Counted from the stretch's first letter, positions 21,731 to 30,004 are shown. The stretch is 38,098 bases of DNA from Polaromonas sp. A23 (GCF_002001015.1 NZ_MUNO01000020.1:1-38098), one strand, 5' to 3'. Made by a program: numbers and translations. Notes: generated from the letters alone by a model not told the origin.

Positions 21731-22700
21731 TCTTGCGCTCCTTGCTACCCAGGCTCCGCATCCAGCCACGGCCGTCACGCCACCAGCCGCTGAAGGTCGC
21801 CCAGCGCAACGAAGCCAGGCCACTCGGCAGGTAAAGCACGCTGAGAATCAGCAGCAGGCCCAGTGACATCATGTAGACCTGCGGCGCCTGCAGGCGCAGG
21901 GTCTCGGCCAGCACGCTGAACACAATCGCAGCAATCAGCGGACCCCACAGCGTCATGGCGCCTCCAATCAGCGCAATCAGCACGGTCTGGAAACCAATGA
22001 AAGGGTTGAACACCGTGTGCGGATCGATGTAGGTCCAGCGCACGGCCATGGCCGAACCCACTGCGCCTGCAAATGCCGCTGTCATCGCAAAGCCGGCCAC
22101 TTTGATCAGCCGCGTGTTCACGCCCAGCGTCTGCGCGCGCTGCTCGTCGGCGCCTATGCCCATCAATGCCAGGCCGAAGCGGCTGCGCCGCACGATGATG
22201 GACACCAGCACCGCCAGCACGGCCAGCGCCAGCACGGTCAGGTAAATCGTGTCCCGGTCCGGCACCACCGTCAGCACCCGGCCCACGGTGCCGGTGACCT
22301 TCTTTTCAAAATACGTCACGGCGTGGCGGATCAGCTCCGTCATGCCGAAGGTCAACACCGCAAAGTAAGTGCCGCGCAGATGCAGCACGGCCGCGCCTAT
22401 GACCACCGCCACCACCGCCGCCAGGCCCGCACCCAGTGCAATCGATTCCAGCCAGGACAGGTGTTCCAGCGCGATGGCACTGGTGTAAGCGCCTATGCCG
22501 AAGAAGGCCGAGGTCGCCAGCGACAAATAACGCGTGCTGCCGCAGAACAGCCCCCAGCTCGACGACAGCGCCACATACATCAGGCAGGTCAGCGCCATCG
22601 ACACGACAAACTCGCTACCGTAATGCGGCAGCGCCAGCGCCCAGCCGGTAAAGGCCAGCAGCAACAGCAAGTCGCGCACAAGAATCTGTTTGTCTAGCAT
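21723..22700 (-). CDS. livM: Branched-chain-type ABC transporter permease LivM
   Basis: This 325-residue inner-membrane permease has about 8-9 hydrophobic segments and the LivM landmarks GLFCGSTRYLSLATSAFFGIGAY and GVNTRLIKVAGFAMTAAFAGA. The C-terminal SLRWATFSGWWRDGRGW tail follows the last helix. It pairs with LivH to form the translocation channel. The 114-bp gap to livH upstream contains repeat R2. It overlaps livG by 8 bases downstream. Confidence 0.92.
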   Translation of the reverse strand: MLDKQILVRDLLLLLAFTGWALALPHYGSEFVVSMALTCLMYVALSSSWGLFCGSTRYLSLATSAFFGIGAYTSAIALEHLSWLESIALGAGLAAVVAVVIGAAVLHLRGTYFAVLTFGMTELIRHAVTYFEKKVTGTVGRVLTVVPDRDTIYLTVLALAVLAVLVSIIVRRSRFGLALMGIGADEQRAQTLGVNTRLIKVAGFAMTAAFAGAVGSAMAVRWTYIDPHTVFNPFIGFQTVLIALIGGAMTLWGPLIAAIVFSVLAETLRLQAPQVYMMSLGLLLILSVLYLPSGLASLRWATFSGWWRDGRGWMRSLGSKERKNG

Positions 22701-22702
22701 CG

Positions 22703-22776
22703 AGCCCCCACGCTTGTCACTGCGTGTACTACGCTGCCCCCCGAGGGGGCTAATTTTCCTTGGGGCGGCCCGGCGG
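22703..22776 (+). repeat. GC-rich ~70-bp intergenic repeat, copy R2
   Basis: GAGCCCCCACGCTTGTCACT, then GCTGCCCCCCGAGGGGGC and TTGGGGCGGCCCGGCGG, closely match 25187-25250. It contains a GCCCCC/GGGGGC stem. It lies within the transporter operon between livH and livM. Confidence 0.75.
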
Positions 22777-22814
22777 AAAATTGTCTTTTCTTGAATGACA
22801 AGGTATTTCTCCGT

Positions 22815-23690
22815 TTACTTCGCAAACAGGCCGCGCGGCCGCAGCAACAACACCGCAATAAACACGCTGTACGACAGCAACGCCTTCAGCGAAGGATTCG
22901 TGAAATGCATGCCCAGCGCTTCCACCACACCCAGCAGCAGCCCGCCGGCCAGTGCACCGCTCATGCTGCCGAAACCGCCCAACGTGATCACGATGAGCGC
23001 GGTAACGGTGTAGGGTTCGCCCATCGAAGGCGTGATGGTGTAGGCCATGGACAGCAGGCAGCCGGCCATGCCCGACAGGCCCAGGCCAATGCCAAACATC
23101 AGCGGATGCAGGCGCTGCGTGTCGATGCCCACCAGCTGCGCGCCGGTCGGCGACTGCATCAGCGCACGCACGCCCTTGCCCAGCAAGGTGAAGCGCAGCA
23201 GTGCAATCAGCGCGCCAGAAAACAGCAGCGCCAGGCCAAACACCAGCAGCTTGTTGCCGGCAAACTGCGCCCCGCCAATCTTCACCGGCTCGGCCAGGTA
23301 GTCATAGCCGCGCAGATCGCCGCCCCACATGAAGGAGGCAAAGTTCTGCACCAGGAACATCAGGCCGAAAGCCACCATCAGGCCACGCGCCTCAAAGATG
23401 TCCAGGTTGGGCGAGGTCACCGTGAGCCGCCGGAAGCACAGCCTGTGGATCACCAGGCCCAGCGCCATCAGCACGAGGAAAGACACCGGCACCATCAGCA
23501 GCGGCGAGATGCCCAGCGAGGTCTGCGCCATCCACGTCAGGTAGGCACCCAGCATCAAAAACTCGCCGTGGGCAATGTTCAGGATGCGCATCAGGCCGTA
23601 CTGCAGGTTCAGCCCGAGCGCCACCAGCGCGTAAATGCCGCCGGTAATCAGACCGGAGGCAATCAGTTCAAGCCAGGAAAAAAGTGACAT
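22815..23690 (-). CDS. livH: Branched-chain-type ABC transporter permease LivH
   Basis: This 291-residue inner-membrane permease has about 8 hydrophobic helices and the LivH N-terminus GLITGGIYALVALGLNLQYG, followed by MRILNIAHGEFLMLGAY. YTVTALIVITLGGFGSMSGA precedes the last helices. It forms the membrane channel with LivM. It is separated from the binding-protein gene upstream by a ~100-bp gap with a GC-rich repeat (R3) and from livM by R2. Confidence 0.93.
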   Translation of the reverse strand: MSLFSWLELIASGLITGGIYALVALGLNLQYGLMRILNIAHGEFLMLGAYLTWMAQTSLGISPLLMVPVSFLVLMALGLVIHRLCFRRLTVTSPNLDIFEARGLMVAFGLMFLVQNFASFMWGGDLRGYDYLAEPVKIGGAQFAGNKLLVFGLALLFSGALIALLRFTLLGKGVRALMQSPTGAQLVGIDTQRLHPLMFGIGLGLSGMAGCLLSMAYTITPSMGEPYTVTALIVITLGGFGSMSGALAGGLLLGVVEALGMHFTNPSLKALLSYSVFIAVLLLRPRGLFAK

Positions 23691-23715
23691 GGGGAATTTA
23701 TTTCAAGGACACCGC

Positions 23716-23790
23716 GGAACCGGCTTTACCGGGCCGCAGGTGTCGCCCCCTCGAGGGGGAGGCGCCGAAGGCGCTTCGGGGGGGAGCCTT
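23716..23790. repeat. GC-rich hairpin repeat R3 between livK-like gene and livH
   Basis: CGCCCCCTCGAGGGGG is a perfect palindrome core, followed by a second stem, GGCGCCGAAGGCGC, and a G-run. It is related to but not the same as R1, R2 and R4. It lies in the operon directly after the binding-protein gene, where strong stems often stabilise the upstream transcript. Confidence 0.6.
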
Positions 23791-23791
23791 T

Positions 23792-24991
23792 TTATTTCCA
23801 GGCGGGCTTGACCAGGCTGAGCTTGGCCGTCGCCACTTTCTGCGGCCACACCACCTCGAACTCGCCGTTTTGCCACTGGCTCACGGTACCCGGTGTGGCG
23901 GTGTTTTCACTGCCGGTGAACTTGATGTCGCCAATGATGGTCTTGTGCGTGTTGCCGGCAATGTAGTCGCGGATCGCCTTGCGGTCCAGACCAGACTTGG
24001 CCACGGCCGCCTGCAGGATCTCCAGGCCGGCCCAGCAGTGGCCGCTGGCCCAGCGATCCGGCTCCTTGCCGCCGAATTTCTTGGTGTGTGCATCGAAGTA
24101 GGCTTTGGCTGCCGGGCTGGTCTTGCTGTTCCAGGAACCCATGCCCAGCACACCTTCGGCACCGGCCGGTGTCATCACATTGCGATACAGCTGGAAGGCG
24201 GTGCCCACCGAGGCGTAATAAAACCTCGGGTTGAAACCGATCTCCTTGGACTGCTTGCTCGCCAGGATGGTGTCTGGCGGGTAGCTCAGGCCGACGAAGG
24301 CCTCCGGGTTCTTGTCCTTGATGGAACGCAGCACCGGCGACAAGTCCTTGATGTCGCCTGGGTAGCTTTTTTCTTCCACCACCTGAATGCCGGTGCTGCG
24401 CAGCGCCGTTCTCAGAGCCGAAAAATTCTCCAGCCCGAAAAGGTCGTCCACATAAATGATGGCCACTGTCTTCACGCCATTGGCCACCAGCATGTCGACC
24501 AGCGCGCCGACCATGCGGTCGGGCTGCTGCAGCAGTAAAAAGAAGTTCGGCAGCTTCAGCTCAACCAGCTTGCGCGACAGCGCGGTCGGCGCCAGCACCG
24601 GGTAACCCATGCGGTTGGCCAGCGGTGCAATCGCGAAGTTGGCGTTCGAACCCCAGGGCGGCAGGATCAAATCGACCTTGTCGCTGCCCATCAGTTTTTC
24701 ATACGAGCGCACGCAGGTTTCGATGTCGCTGCGGTCGTCCGAGCTGATCAATTCAATCGGGCGTTTGGTGCCCTTGACATCCAGGCCGCCGGCCGCGTTC
24801 TGCTGCTCGGCCCACAGCAGGTAGTTGGGCTCCTGGCTGACCTGCGCGCCGCCGGTCCACGGGCCGGTGCGGGCAATGGCGTAACCGATGCGCACAGGGC
24901 TGGCCTGGGCAAAAAGGGAGGGCGCAAAAGCAGCTGCGCCGACGGCGGCTGCGGCGCCCTTGAGCAATTGACGCTTGGATGGCTGGACCAT
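23792..24991 (-). CDS. Periplasmic substrate-binding protein of the branched-chain/aromatic ABC transporter
   Basis: This 399-residue protein starts at the ATG at 24991 (GGAGACACC before it), not at the longer frame at 25036. A Tat- or Sec-type signal, SKRQLLKGAAAAVGAAAFAP followed by SLFAQA, leads to a Peripla_BP_6 domain beginning VRIGYAIARTGPWTGGAQVS. It captures the ligand in the periplasm and delivers it to LivHM. Proteins of this type bind branched-chain amino acids, amides, urea or aromatic acids. The downstream aldehyde dehydrogenase and FeaR-like regulator suggest an aromatic ligand, but this is inference. Confidence 0.9.
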   Translation of the reverse strand: MVQPSKRQLLKGAAAAVGAAAFAPSLFAQASPVRIGYAIARTGPWTGGAQVSQEPNYLLWAEQQNAAGGLDVKGTKRPIELISSDDRSDIETCVRSYEKLMGSDKVDLILPPWGSNANFAIAPLANRMGYPVLAPTALSRKLVELKLPNFFLLLQQPDRMVGALVDMLVANGVKTVAIIYVDDLFGLENFSALRTALRSTGIQVVEEKSYPGDIKDLSPVLRSIKDKNPEAFVGLSYPPDTILASKQSKEIGFNPRFYYASVGTAFQLYRNVMTPAGAEGVLGMGSWNSKTSPAAKAYFDAHTKKFGGKEPDRWASGHCWAGLEILQAAVAKSGLDRKAIRDYIAGNTHKTIIGDIKFTGSENTATPGTVSQWQNGEFEVVWPQKVATAKLSLVKPAWK

Positions 24992-25292
24992 GGTGTCTCC
25001 TGTGTAGTCGCCCTGAAGGGCTGTTGGAATCCGCATGTTAGGCAGCCGCCGGGCCGCCCGCTTTGCTCAGCGTGCACAAAGCAGTTGACGCAGAGCGCAC
25101 GCAGATCGGGGTTAACCCTTGACCTGAAAGCCCGACAGGACAAGGCACAACGCCCATAATCTTTTCCATGGGGGAAGGGCCCCCACGCTTGTCGCTTCGC
25201 GTACTTCGCTGCCCCCCGAGGGGGCTGTGCTTGCTTGGGGCGGCCCGGCGCAGCGCACCTGCGCTCCAAGCCCCGAAAAACTGGAGACAAAT
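24992..25292. promoter_or_regulatory. Divergent control region between the transporter operon and the AraC gene
   Basis: This ~300-bp gap contains no convincing gene. It holds an inverted repeat GCTTTG...CAAAGC (25060-25082, 11-base spacer), two TTGAC hexamers (25084 and 25118 areas) without obvious partner -10 boxes, and repeat R4 next to the AraC gene. The regulator probably binds here, but no AraC-type direct repeat stands out. Confidence 0.4.
25187..25250 (+). repeat. GC-rich ~70-bp intergenic repeat, copy R4
   Basis: GGGCCCCCACGCTTGTCGCT, GCTGCCCCCCGAGGGGGC and TTGGGGCGGCCCGGCG match R2 almost base for base at both ends. It lies 43 bp before the AraC-type gene, so its stem would be in that gene's leader or promoter. 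Confidence 0.75.
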
Positions 25293-26273
25293 ATGACTGC
25301 GGCCACAGTGGTATCCACCGACAATTTCGCCCCACGCGAACGCGCACCGGTATGGCGTGAATGGGTGTGGAAACACTTCGGTGGCCTGCAGTCAGACCTG
25401 TACGGCGACACCGACTTCGACGGCCACATGGCCGCCGGCCAGGCCGGTGATGTCATCCTGACCAAGCTCGAAGCCAACCGCCACCGCGTCGTGCGCACCG
25501 CCGACATGGCGCGTGCCAGCGACACCGGTTATTTCAAGATCGTTGCCCCCATGCAAGGCCGCGCCGGCGTCGAACAAATGGGCCGGCGCGCCTGGGTCAG
25601 CCCCGGCGCCTGGACCATCTACGACACCACCGGCTCCTACGCCGTGGACAACCCCGAACGCGTGGAACACCTGATCGTCATGGTGCCCAAAGCCCAGCTG
25701 ATCGAACGCGGCCTGGCGCTGGAAAACCTGATGGCCCGCCATGTAGGCGGCGCCAGCGGCATCTCGCGCGTGGCTTTGACCACCATGCGCAGCACCTACC
25801 AGGAACTGCCCAACATGAGCGCCGCCGCCGCCCGCGGCGCCGGCGAGCTGATCGCCCAGCTGGTGCGCCTGTCGCTGATCGAGCTGAGCGGGCAGGAAAC
25901 CGCCGTGACCCAGCGCGAAGCGCTGAAGGACCGCATTCGCGCCTATGTGGCGGGGCGGCTGCGCGACCCCGCGCTCAACATCGAGCAGATCGCCACAGCC
26001 CTGAACTGCAGCAAACGCCACCTCCATAACGCTTTTGCCGGTGAAGAAGAAACCCTGGCCAGCTACATCCTGCACCTGCGGTTGGAAGCCTGCATCCGCG
26101 AGCTGCAGCAAAACGGCCCGCAGGCCAGCCCCATCACCGACATTGCGCTGTCCTGGGGCTTCAACAACCTTTCGCACTTCAGCCGCGTGTTCCGCGACCA
26201 CACCGGCCTCAGCCCCAGCGCGTTCAGGCAGTCGCCGCTTCTGCGCACCGTTGTACAGCCCCTGCAGCACTGA
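25293..26273 (+). CDS. AraC-family activator with cupin-like AraC_binding_2 domain (FeaR-like)
   Basis: This 326-residue protein starts at the ATG at 25293, preceded by CTGGAGAC. The N-terminal ~200 residues resemble the AraC_binding_2 ligand domain of FeaR/XylS-like regulators (GYFKIVAPMQGRAGVEQMGR, SPGAWTIYDTTGSYAV). The C-terminal HTH_18 domain contains LNIEQIATALNCSKRHLHNAF and SPITDIALSWGFNNLSHFSR, with FRDHTGLSPSAFRQSP at the end. E. coli FeaR activates aromatic-amine and phenylacetaldehyde genes. It is divergent from the transporter-aldehyde dehydrogenase operon, so it is probably its ligand-dependent activator. Confidence 0.9.
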   Translation: MTAATVVSTDNFAPRERAPVWREWVWKHFGGLQSDLYGDTDFDGHMAAGQAGDVILTKLEANRHRVVRTADMARASDTGYFKIVAPMQGRAGVEQMGRRAWVSPGAWTIYDTTGSYAVDNPERVEHLIVMVPKAQLIERGLALENLMARHVGGASGISRVALTTMRSTYQELPNMSAAAARGAGELIAQLVRLSLIELSGQETAVTQREALKDRIRAYVAGRLRDPALNIEQIATALNCSKRHLHNAFAGEEETLASYILHLRLEACIRELQQNGPQASPITDIALSWGFNNLSHFSRVFRDHTGLSPSAFRQSPLLRTVVQPLQH

Positions 26274-26283
26274 CATTGAATGA

Positions 26284-26337
26284 AATCGGGCTCTAGCCCA
26301 ATAGATACGGGCGCAATTAGCTCCTTTTTTAATAGCG
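26284..26337 (-). repeat. Dispersed ~55-bp intergenic repeat, copy D
   Basis: The minus-strand reading GCTATTAAAAAAGGAGCTAA, TTGCGCCCGTATCTATTGGG, then CTAGAGCCCGATTT follows the shared pattern. It fills the gap between the convergent AraC and Crp/Fnr genes. Confidence 0.7.
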
Positions 26338-26367
26338 TCTTTGACAGCCCTGTTTGATGGCGCCTTG

Positions 26368-27105
26368 TCAGCGCGAAGGATCGCTCAAGGCTTTCAGCCG
26401 CGCCCCCGAAGCAATCACGATGCGTCGGTAACGCAGCTCCACCGCACCCAGCGCCGCCAGGGCCTTCAGCTCCTTCGACAAAGTCTGCCGCGTGATGCCC
26501 AGCATCATGGCCAGGGCCTCCTGCGACACCGGCACCACCGGCCGGTCATCGGCCGCCATGGTGACATCGCCTCGCGCCAGCAGAAGCAGCCGCCGCGCCA
26601 CCCGGGCCCGGGTGGACCGCAACGCCGCATCTTCCACCAGGCCATAAAGTGAACGCACGCGCGCGGCAAGCATGGCGGCCACGGCGCGGGCAAAAGGCGC
26701 TTCATCCATCAGCGCGGTAAACACCGGCTGCGGCACCACCAGTACCTCCACGGGGCCCAGGGCTGTGGCGTCGTGGGTGCGCGGCTGGTGGTCCATCAGG
26801 GAAATCTCGCCCATCCAGTTGCCGGCTTCCAGCACCACGAAAATCGCTTCCCGCCCGTCTTCGCGCAGTGATGAAATTTTCAGCGTGCCGCTGAGCAGGC
26901 CGTAAAACCCGCCGGGCGCATCCCCCTGGCGAAACAACATTTCCCCGGGGCGCAGGCGCAACAGCTCCGCCGCACCCAGCAGCACTTGCCGGTCAGCCAG
27001 ACGCAGCGCGCCAAACCAGGGGTTGGCCGACATGCGCAGCAACAAGGCGTCGGCCGCGCCGGAAGAAGACGGGGAAGGGGTCCGTGTCCCGGGAAGTACA
27101 TTCAC
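26368..27105 (-). CDS. Crp/Fnr-family transcriptional regulator
   Basis: The cyclic-nucleotide-binding-like domain includes LRPGEMLFRQGDAPGGFYGL and NWMGEISLMDHQPRTHDATA. The C-terminal HTH_Crp domain contains VSQEALAMMLGITRQTLSKE. No FNR-type cysteine cluster is seen, so the ligand may be a small effector or none. I place the start at the GTG at 27105 (245 residues). The TTG at 27120 would lie inside the palindrome, and an ATG at 27033 is also possible. The perfect inverted repeat at 27115-27130 just upstream suggests autoregulation and joint control of the divergent class II aldolase gene. Confidence 0.85.
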   Translation of the reverse strand: MNVLPGTRTPSPSSSGAADALLLRMSANPWFGALRLADRQVLLGAAELLRLRPGEMLFRQGDAPGGFYGLLSGTLKISSLREDGREAIFVVLEAGNWMGEISLMDHQPRTHDATALGPVEVLVVPQPVFTALMDEAPFARAVAAMLAARVRSLYGLVEDAALRSTRARVARRLLLLARGDVTMAADDRPVVPVSQEALAMMLGITRQTLSKELKALAALGAVELRYRRIVIASGARLKALSDPSR

Positions 27106-27114
27106 AAGACCAAT

Positions 27115-27130
27115 TGTCAAATTTTTGACA
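27115..27130. promoter_or_regulatory. Crp/Fnr-type operator between divergent genes
   Basis: TGTCAAATTTTTGACA is a perfect inverted repeat (TGTCAAA/TTTGACA, two central bases), the symmetry typical of Crp/Fnr sites. Its right half forms a TTGACA (27125-27130), a perfect -35 hexamer reading towards the aldolase gene. Confidence 0.65.
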
Positions 27131-27204
27131 GTTGTCCGTCAAGCTCTTACGTATCGTGCATCAAGCCCGTTTTTTTATATAACTACGTCCCCAGGAGACA
27201 AACC

Positions 27205-27975
27205 ATGCACATCCCCTCACTCAAGGAAGTTGTCAGCGCCGAAGAATGGCAACTGCGTTGCGATCTCGCCGCCTGCTACCGCCTGGTGGCGCTGTACGGC
27301 TGGAGCGACCTGGTCTTCACCCACATCAGCGCCAAGCTGCCCGAGTCGGTTTCTGGCGCCGGCAGCCACCAGTTCCTGATCAACCCCTACGGCCTGATGT
27401 TCGACGAGATCACCGCGTCAAGCCTGGTCAAGGTGGACGACCAATGCAACAAGGTCATCGACTCGCCCTTTCCCGTCAACCCGGCCGGCTTTGTAATTCA
27501 CAGCGCCGTGCATGAAGCCCGTGCAGACGCCGGCTGCGTGCTGCATACCCACACGCGCGCCGGCGTCGCGGTCAGCGCACAGGCCTGCGGCATTTTGCCG
27601 ATCAGCCAACAGTCGACCTTTGTGCTGGCCTCGCTGGCGTACCACACCTACGAAGGTGTGGCCTTCCGCGACGACGAGAAGCCGCGCCTGCAGGCCGACC
27701 TGGGCCGCGCCAACTTTCTCATGCTGCGCAACCACGGGCTGCTCGTCGTCGGCAAAACCATTGCCGACGCCTTTCTCTCGATGTACACCTTTGAAAACAC
27801 CTGCCGCATCCAGCTCGACGCACAGGCCGGCGGCACGCTGACCGAAGTCAACCCGCTGATCGTCAAGGGCGTGAGCGAAGCCATGCGTGTGCAAACGGGC
27901 GGCATGGGCGGCGCATTTGTCTGGCCTTCACTGATCCGCAAGCTCGACCGGCTCGACGAGAGCTACAAGTCATGA
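27205..27975 (+). CDS. Class II aldolase/adducin-family protein
   Basis: This 256-residue protein starts at the ATG at 27205 after CCAGGAGACAAACC. It shows the Aldolase_II fold signatures: FTHISAKLP, NPYGLMFDEITASSLVKVD, VNPAGFVIHSAVHEAR, the zinc-binding HTHTRAGVAVSA, and MLRNHGLLVVG. Family members include fuculose- and ribulose-phosphate aldolases/epimerases. This longer, stand-alone type is widespread in Burkholderiales with unknown substrates. It diverges from the Crp/Fnr gene and is followed 55 bp later by an SBF-family permease, so the two may form an operon. Confidence 0.9.
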   Translation: MHIPSLKEVVSAEEWQLRCDLAACYRLVALYGWSDLVFTHISAKLPESVSGAGSHQFLINPYGLMFDEITASSLVKVDDQCNKVIDSPFPVNPAGFVIHSAVHEARADAGCVLHTHTRAGVAVSAQACGILPISQQSTFVLASLAYHTYEGVAFRDDEKPRLQADLGRANFLMLRNHGLLVVGKTIADAFLSMYTFENTCRIQLDAQAGGTLTEVNPLIVKGVSEAMRVQTGGMGGAFVWPSLIRKLDRLDESYKS

Positions 27976-28030
27976 GCCGCCGGGCCGCTCCCAGGGCGAA
28001 TACCGCAGCGCGGCGCGTGGAGGTTTCCCA

Positions 28031-28921
28031 ATGAACGGCTCGCCCATCGTCACCCAGCTGCTGGTGGGGGCGCTGGCACTGGTCATGTTTGGGCTGGGCC
28101 TGTCACTCACCACGCAGGATTTCACCCGGCTGTTCCAGCACCCGAAGGCTGTCGCAGTGGCTTTGCTGCTGCAAATCGTCGTACTGCCTGTCGCCTGCTA
28201 CCTGCTGATTGTTGGCCTGGGTGTACCGCCGCTGTTTGCAGTCGGGTTGATGCTGCTGGCCGCCTCGCCGGGCGGTATTTCTGCCAACCTCTTCAGCCAC
28301 CTTTTCGGCGGCAACGTGGCCATGAACATCTCGCTGACGGCGATCAACACCGTGCTGTCCATCGTCACCCTCCCGCTGATCGCCAACTGGGCCATTAACC
28401 ACTTTGCCAAAACCGGCCAGGTGGTACCGCTGCAGTTCGGCAAAGTGGTGGAAGTGATTACGATTGTGTTGGTGCCGGTTTTTATCGGCATGTGGGTGCG
28501 CAGGTTGAAGCCGGGTTTTGCCGCTCGGTCCGAAAAGCCGATGAAGATTTTCAGCGCCGTGGTGCTGGCGGTGGTAGCCATTGGCGCACTGGCCAAGGAG
28601 TGGCAGGCACTGAGTACCAGCTTTGCAAGCATCGGCCCGGCGGTGGTGGGCTTCAACCTGATCAGCCTGCTGGCCGGGTACTACCTGTCACGCGCCGCAG
28701 GGCTGGACAAGCCCATGTCGACGGCCATCAGTTATGAAATCGGCATTCACAACTCCACGCTGGCGATCTTTATCGCGCTGGCGGTGCTGAACAACTTTCA
28801 GCTCGCATTGCCGGCAGCCATTTACTCCGTCAGCATGTACATCACCGCCACACTGTTTGGCCTGTTGGTGCTCCGACGAAAATCACCGGAGGCCGTGAAC
28901 GCCCTGAGCGCGAAGGTTTAA
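28031..28921 (+). CDS. Bile acid:sodium symporter (SBF)-family permease
   Basis: This 296-residue protein has about nine hydrophobic helices. It has the SBF/BASS layout, with VMFGLGLSLTTQDFTRLFQH at the start, the conserved MLLAASPGGISANLFSHLFGGN in the middle and YEIGIHNSTLAIFIALAVL towards the C-terminus. These proteins import organic anions (bile acids, keto acids, pantoate-like compounds) with sodium. Position after the class II aldolase suggests the two handle the same metabolite. The gap between them carries part of a GC-rich repeat (GCGAATACCGCAGCG). Its stop overlaps the convergent transglutaminase-like gene by 4 bases. Confidence 0.9.
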   Translation: MNGSPIVTQLLVGALALVMFGLGLSLTTQDFTRLFQHPKAVAVALLLQIVVLPVACYLLIVGLGVPPLFAVGLMLLAASPGGISANLFSHLFGGNVAMNISLTAINTVLSIVTLPLIANWAINHFAKTGQVVPLQFGKVVEVITIVLVPVFIGMWVRRLKPGFAARSEKPMKIFSAVVLAVVAIGALAKEWQALSTSFASIGPAVVGFNLISLLAGYYLSRAAGLDKPMSTAISYEIGIHNSTLAIFIALAVLNNFQLALPAAIYSVSMYITATLFGLLVLRRKSPEAVNALSAKV

Positions 28922-29757
28922 GCAGGCACCAGCGAGGGGGCGGGCGGCCGGGTGCCAGCGACTGAAGGTGTGTCACCCTGGTCAATCACCAGCTCCTTGC
29001 GAAGCATCTGCACGGCGCCAAAGATGGTGGCAAAAGCCACGTCCTTGGCGTCGCGCCCTGTGCCCACGCGCACCAATCGGTCGTTCGGCGCCATGCGGGT
29101 CGCATCACACAGCACCCAGCGCCCGTCCAGCCAGGCTTCAAACACCGCGTGGAAATCCTGCGGCGGCTCGTCAAAATACACATAGCCCACCACCAGCCGG
29201 GCCGGAATGTTGAGCGCGCGGCACAGCGTGATACCCAGGTGGGCAAAGTCGCGGCAGACGCCGGCACGTTGCACAAACACTTCTTGCGCCGTGGTGGTTG
29301 AATTGCTGAAACCCGGCAGGTAATGAATCGATTCATGGATCCAGCTCTCAATGGCGCGCACCCGCGACAAACCCGGCGACAGGTGGCCGAACAGTTGCTG
29401 CGCGGCGCGGCTCATCACGTCGGACTCGCAGTAGCGGCTGGGCATCAGGTAACGCAACACGTCATCGGGCACGGCGGTCACTGCCGCCTCTTCCAGATGC
29501 AGCGGCACTTTGGCATGGTTCAGCTCCACCTGCGCGTGGTAGTTCACCGAAAGCTGGCCACGCGGGGCGTCCAGACGAAAAAACCGGTTGCCGCTGCGTT
29601 CGTCGCAGAAATGGCGCACCTTCACGCTGGGCGTCACACTCAGGCGCTCCTCCACCACCCGGTGGGCTTCGTGAAAAGCCGCTTCAATGTTGAAGCAGAA
29701 GTGCGTCGGGCCGAGAACGTCATAGTCAAGCTGGCAGTCAATCGTGGCGGTGTGCAT
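28918..29757 (-). CDS. Transglutaminase-like cysteine protease-fold protein
   Basis: This 279-residue protein has an N-terminal beta-rich region followed by the transglutaminase core. The nucleophile cysteine is in RAGVCRDFAHLGITLCRALN near residue 175, the histidine in DFHAVFEAWLDGRW, and the acid in LCDATRMAP. The triad is complete and there is no signal peptide. Family proteins often sit with alpha-E and circularly permuted ATP-grasp genes in a peptide-related cluster, which is absent here, so its role cannot be told. It overlaps the end of the SBF gene. Confidence 0.87.
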   Translation of the reverse strand: MHTATIDCQLDYDVLGPTHFCFNIEAAFHEAHRVVEERLSVTPSVKVRHFCDERSGNRFFRLDAPRGQLSVNYHAQVELNHAKVPLHLEEAAVTAVPDDVLRYLMPSRYCESDVMSRAAQQLFGHLSPGLSRVRAIESWIHESIHYLPGFSNSTTTAQEVFVQRAGVCRDFAHLGITLCRALNIPARLVVGYVYFDEPPQDFHAVFEAWLDGRWVLCDATRMAPNDRLVRVGTGRDAKDVAFATIFGAVQMLRKELVIDQGDTPSVAGTRPPAPSLVPA

Positions 29758-30004
29758 CGGGGCCTTCTTTAGGAAGTGGCTGCGGCAGGTTGTCTGGCTT
29801 GCGCGACGACGAAAACCAGTTTTTGCAGGTAACGAATATCACGTGTGCGGCGCGCTCAAGCGAGTCCCTCGCCAGATCGCGCCGGTTGCGCGCCCGCAGG
29901 CGTGCCACCAGCAAAAGCTGCGCAATGGGCGCACGCTGCTGCTCTACGCGGCGTAACTCGCTGTCCGCCTTTGCGGCCACCTCCGGCCTGTCGGGCATGC
30001 TCAT
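29738..30004 (-). CDS. Possible small basic protein, doubtful
   Basis: An 88-residue frame sits in a ~280-bp gap. It has an arginine-rich helical middle (LLLVARLRARNRRDLARDSL) and a C-terminus VIFVTCKNWFSSSRKPDNLP. No ribosome-binding site precedes the ATG at 30004, and the end overlaps the transglutaminase-like gene. It may be real but could equally be chance coding in GC-rich DNA. Nothing else is visible in this stretch. Confidence 0.25.
   Translation of the reverse strand: MSMPDRPEVAAKADSELRRVEQQRAPIAQLLLVARLRARNRRDLARDSLERAAHVIFVTCKNWFSSSRKPDNLPQPLPKEGPDAHRHD

Noticed and set aside
22791..23687. Plus-strand frame opposite livH
   Set aside because: His/Gln/Arg-rich mirror of a clear permease gene.
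29837..29850. CACGTG core resembling parS
   Set aside because: The flanks (ATATCACGTGTGCG) do not match the TGTTnCACGTGAAACA arms.
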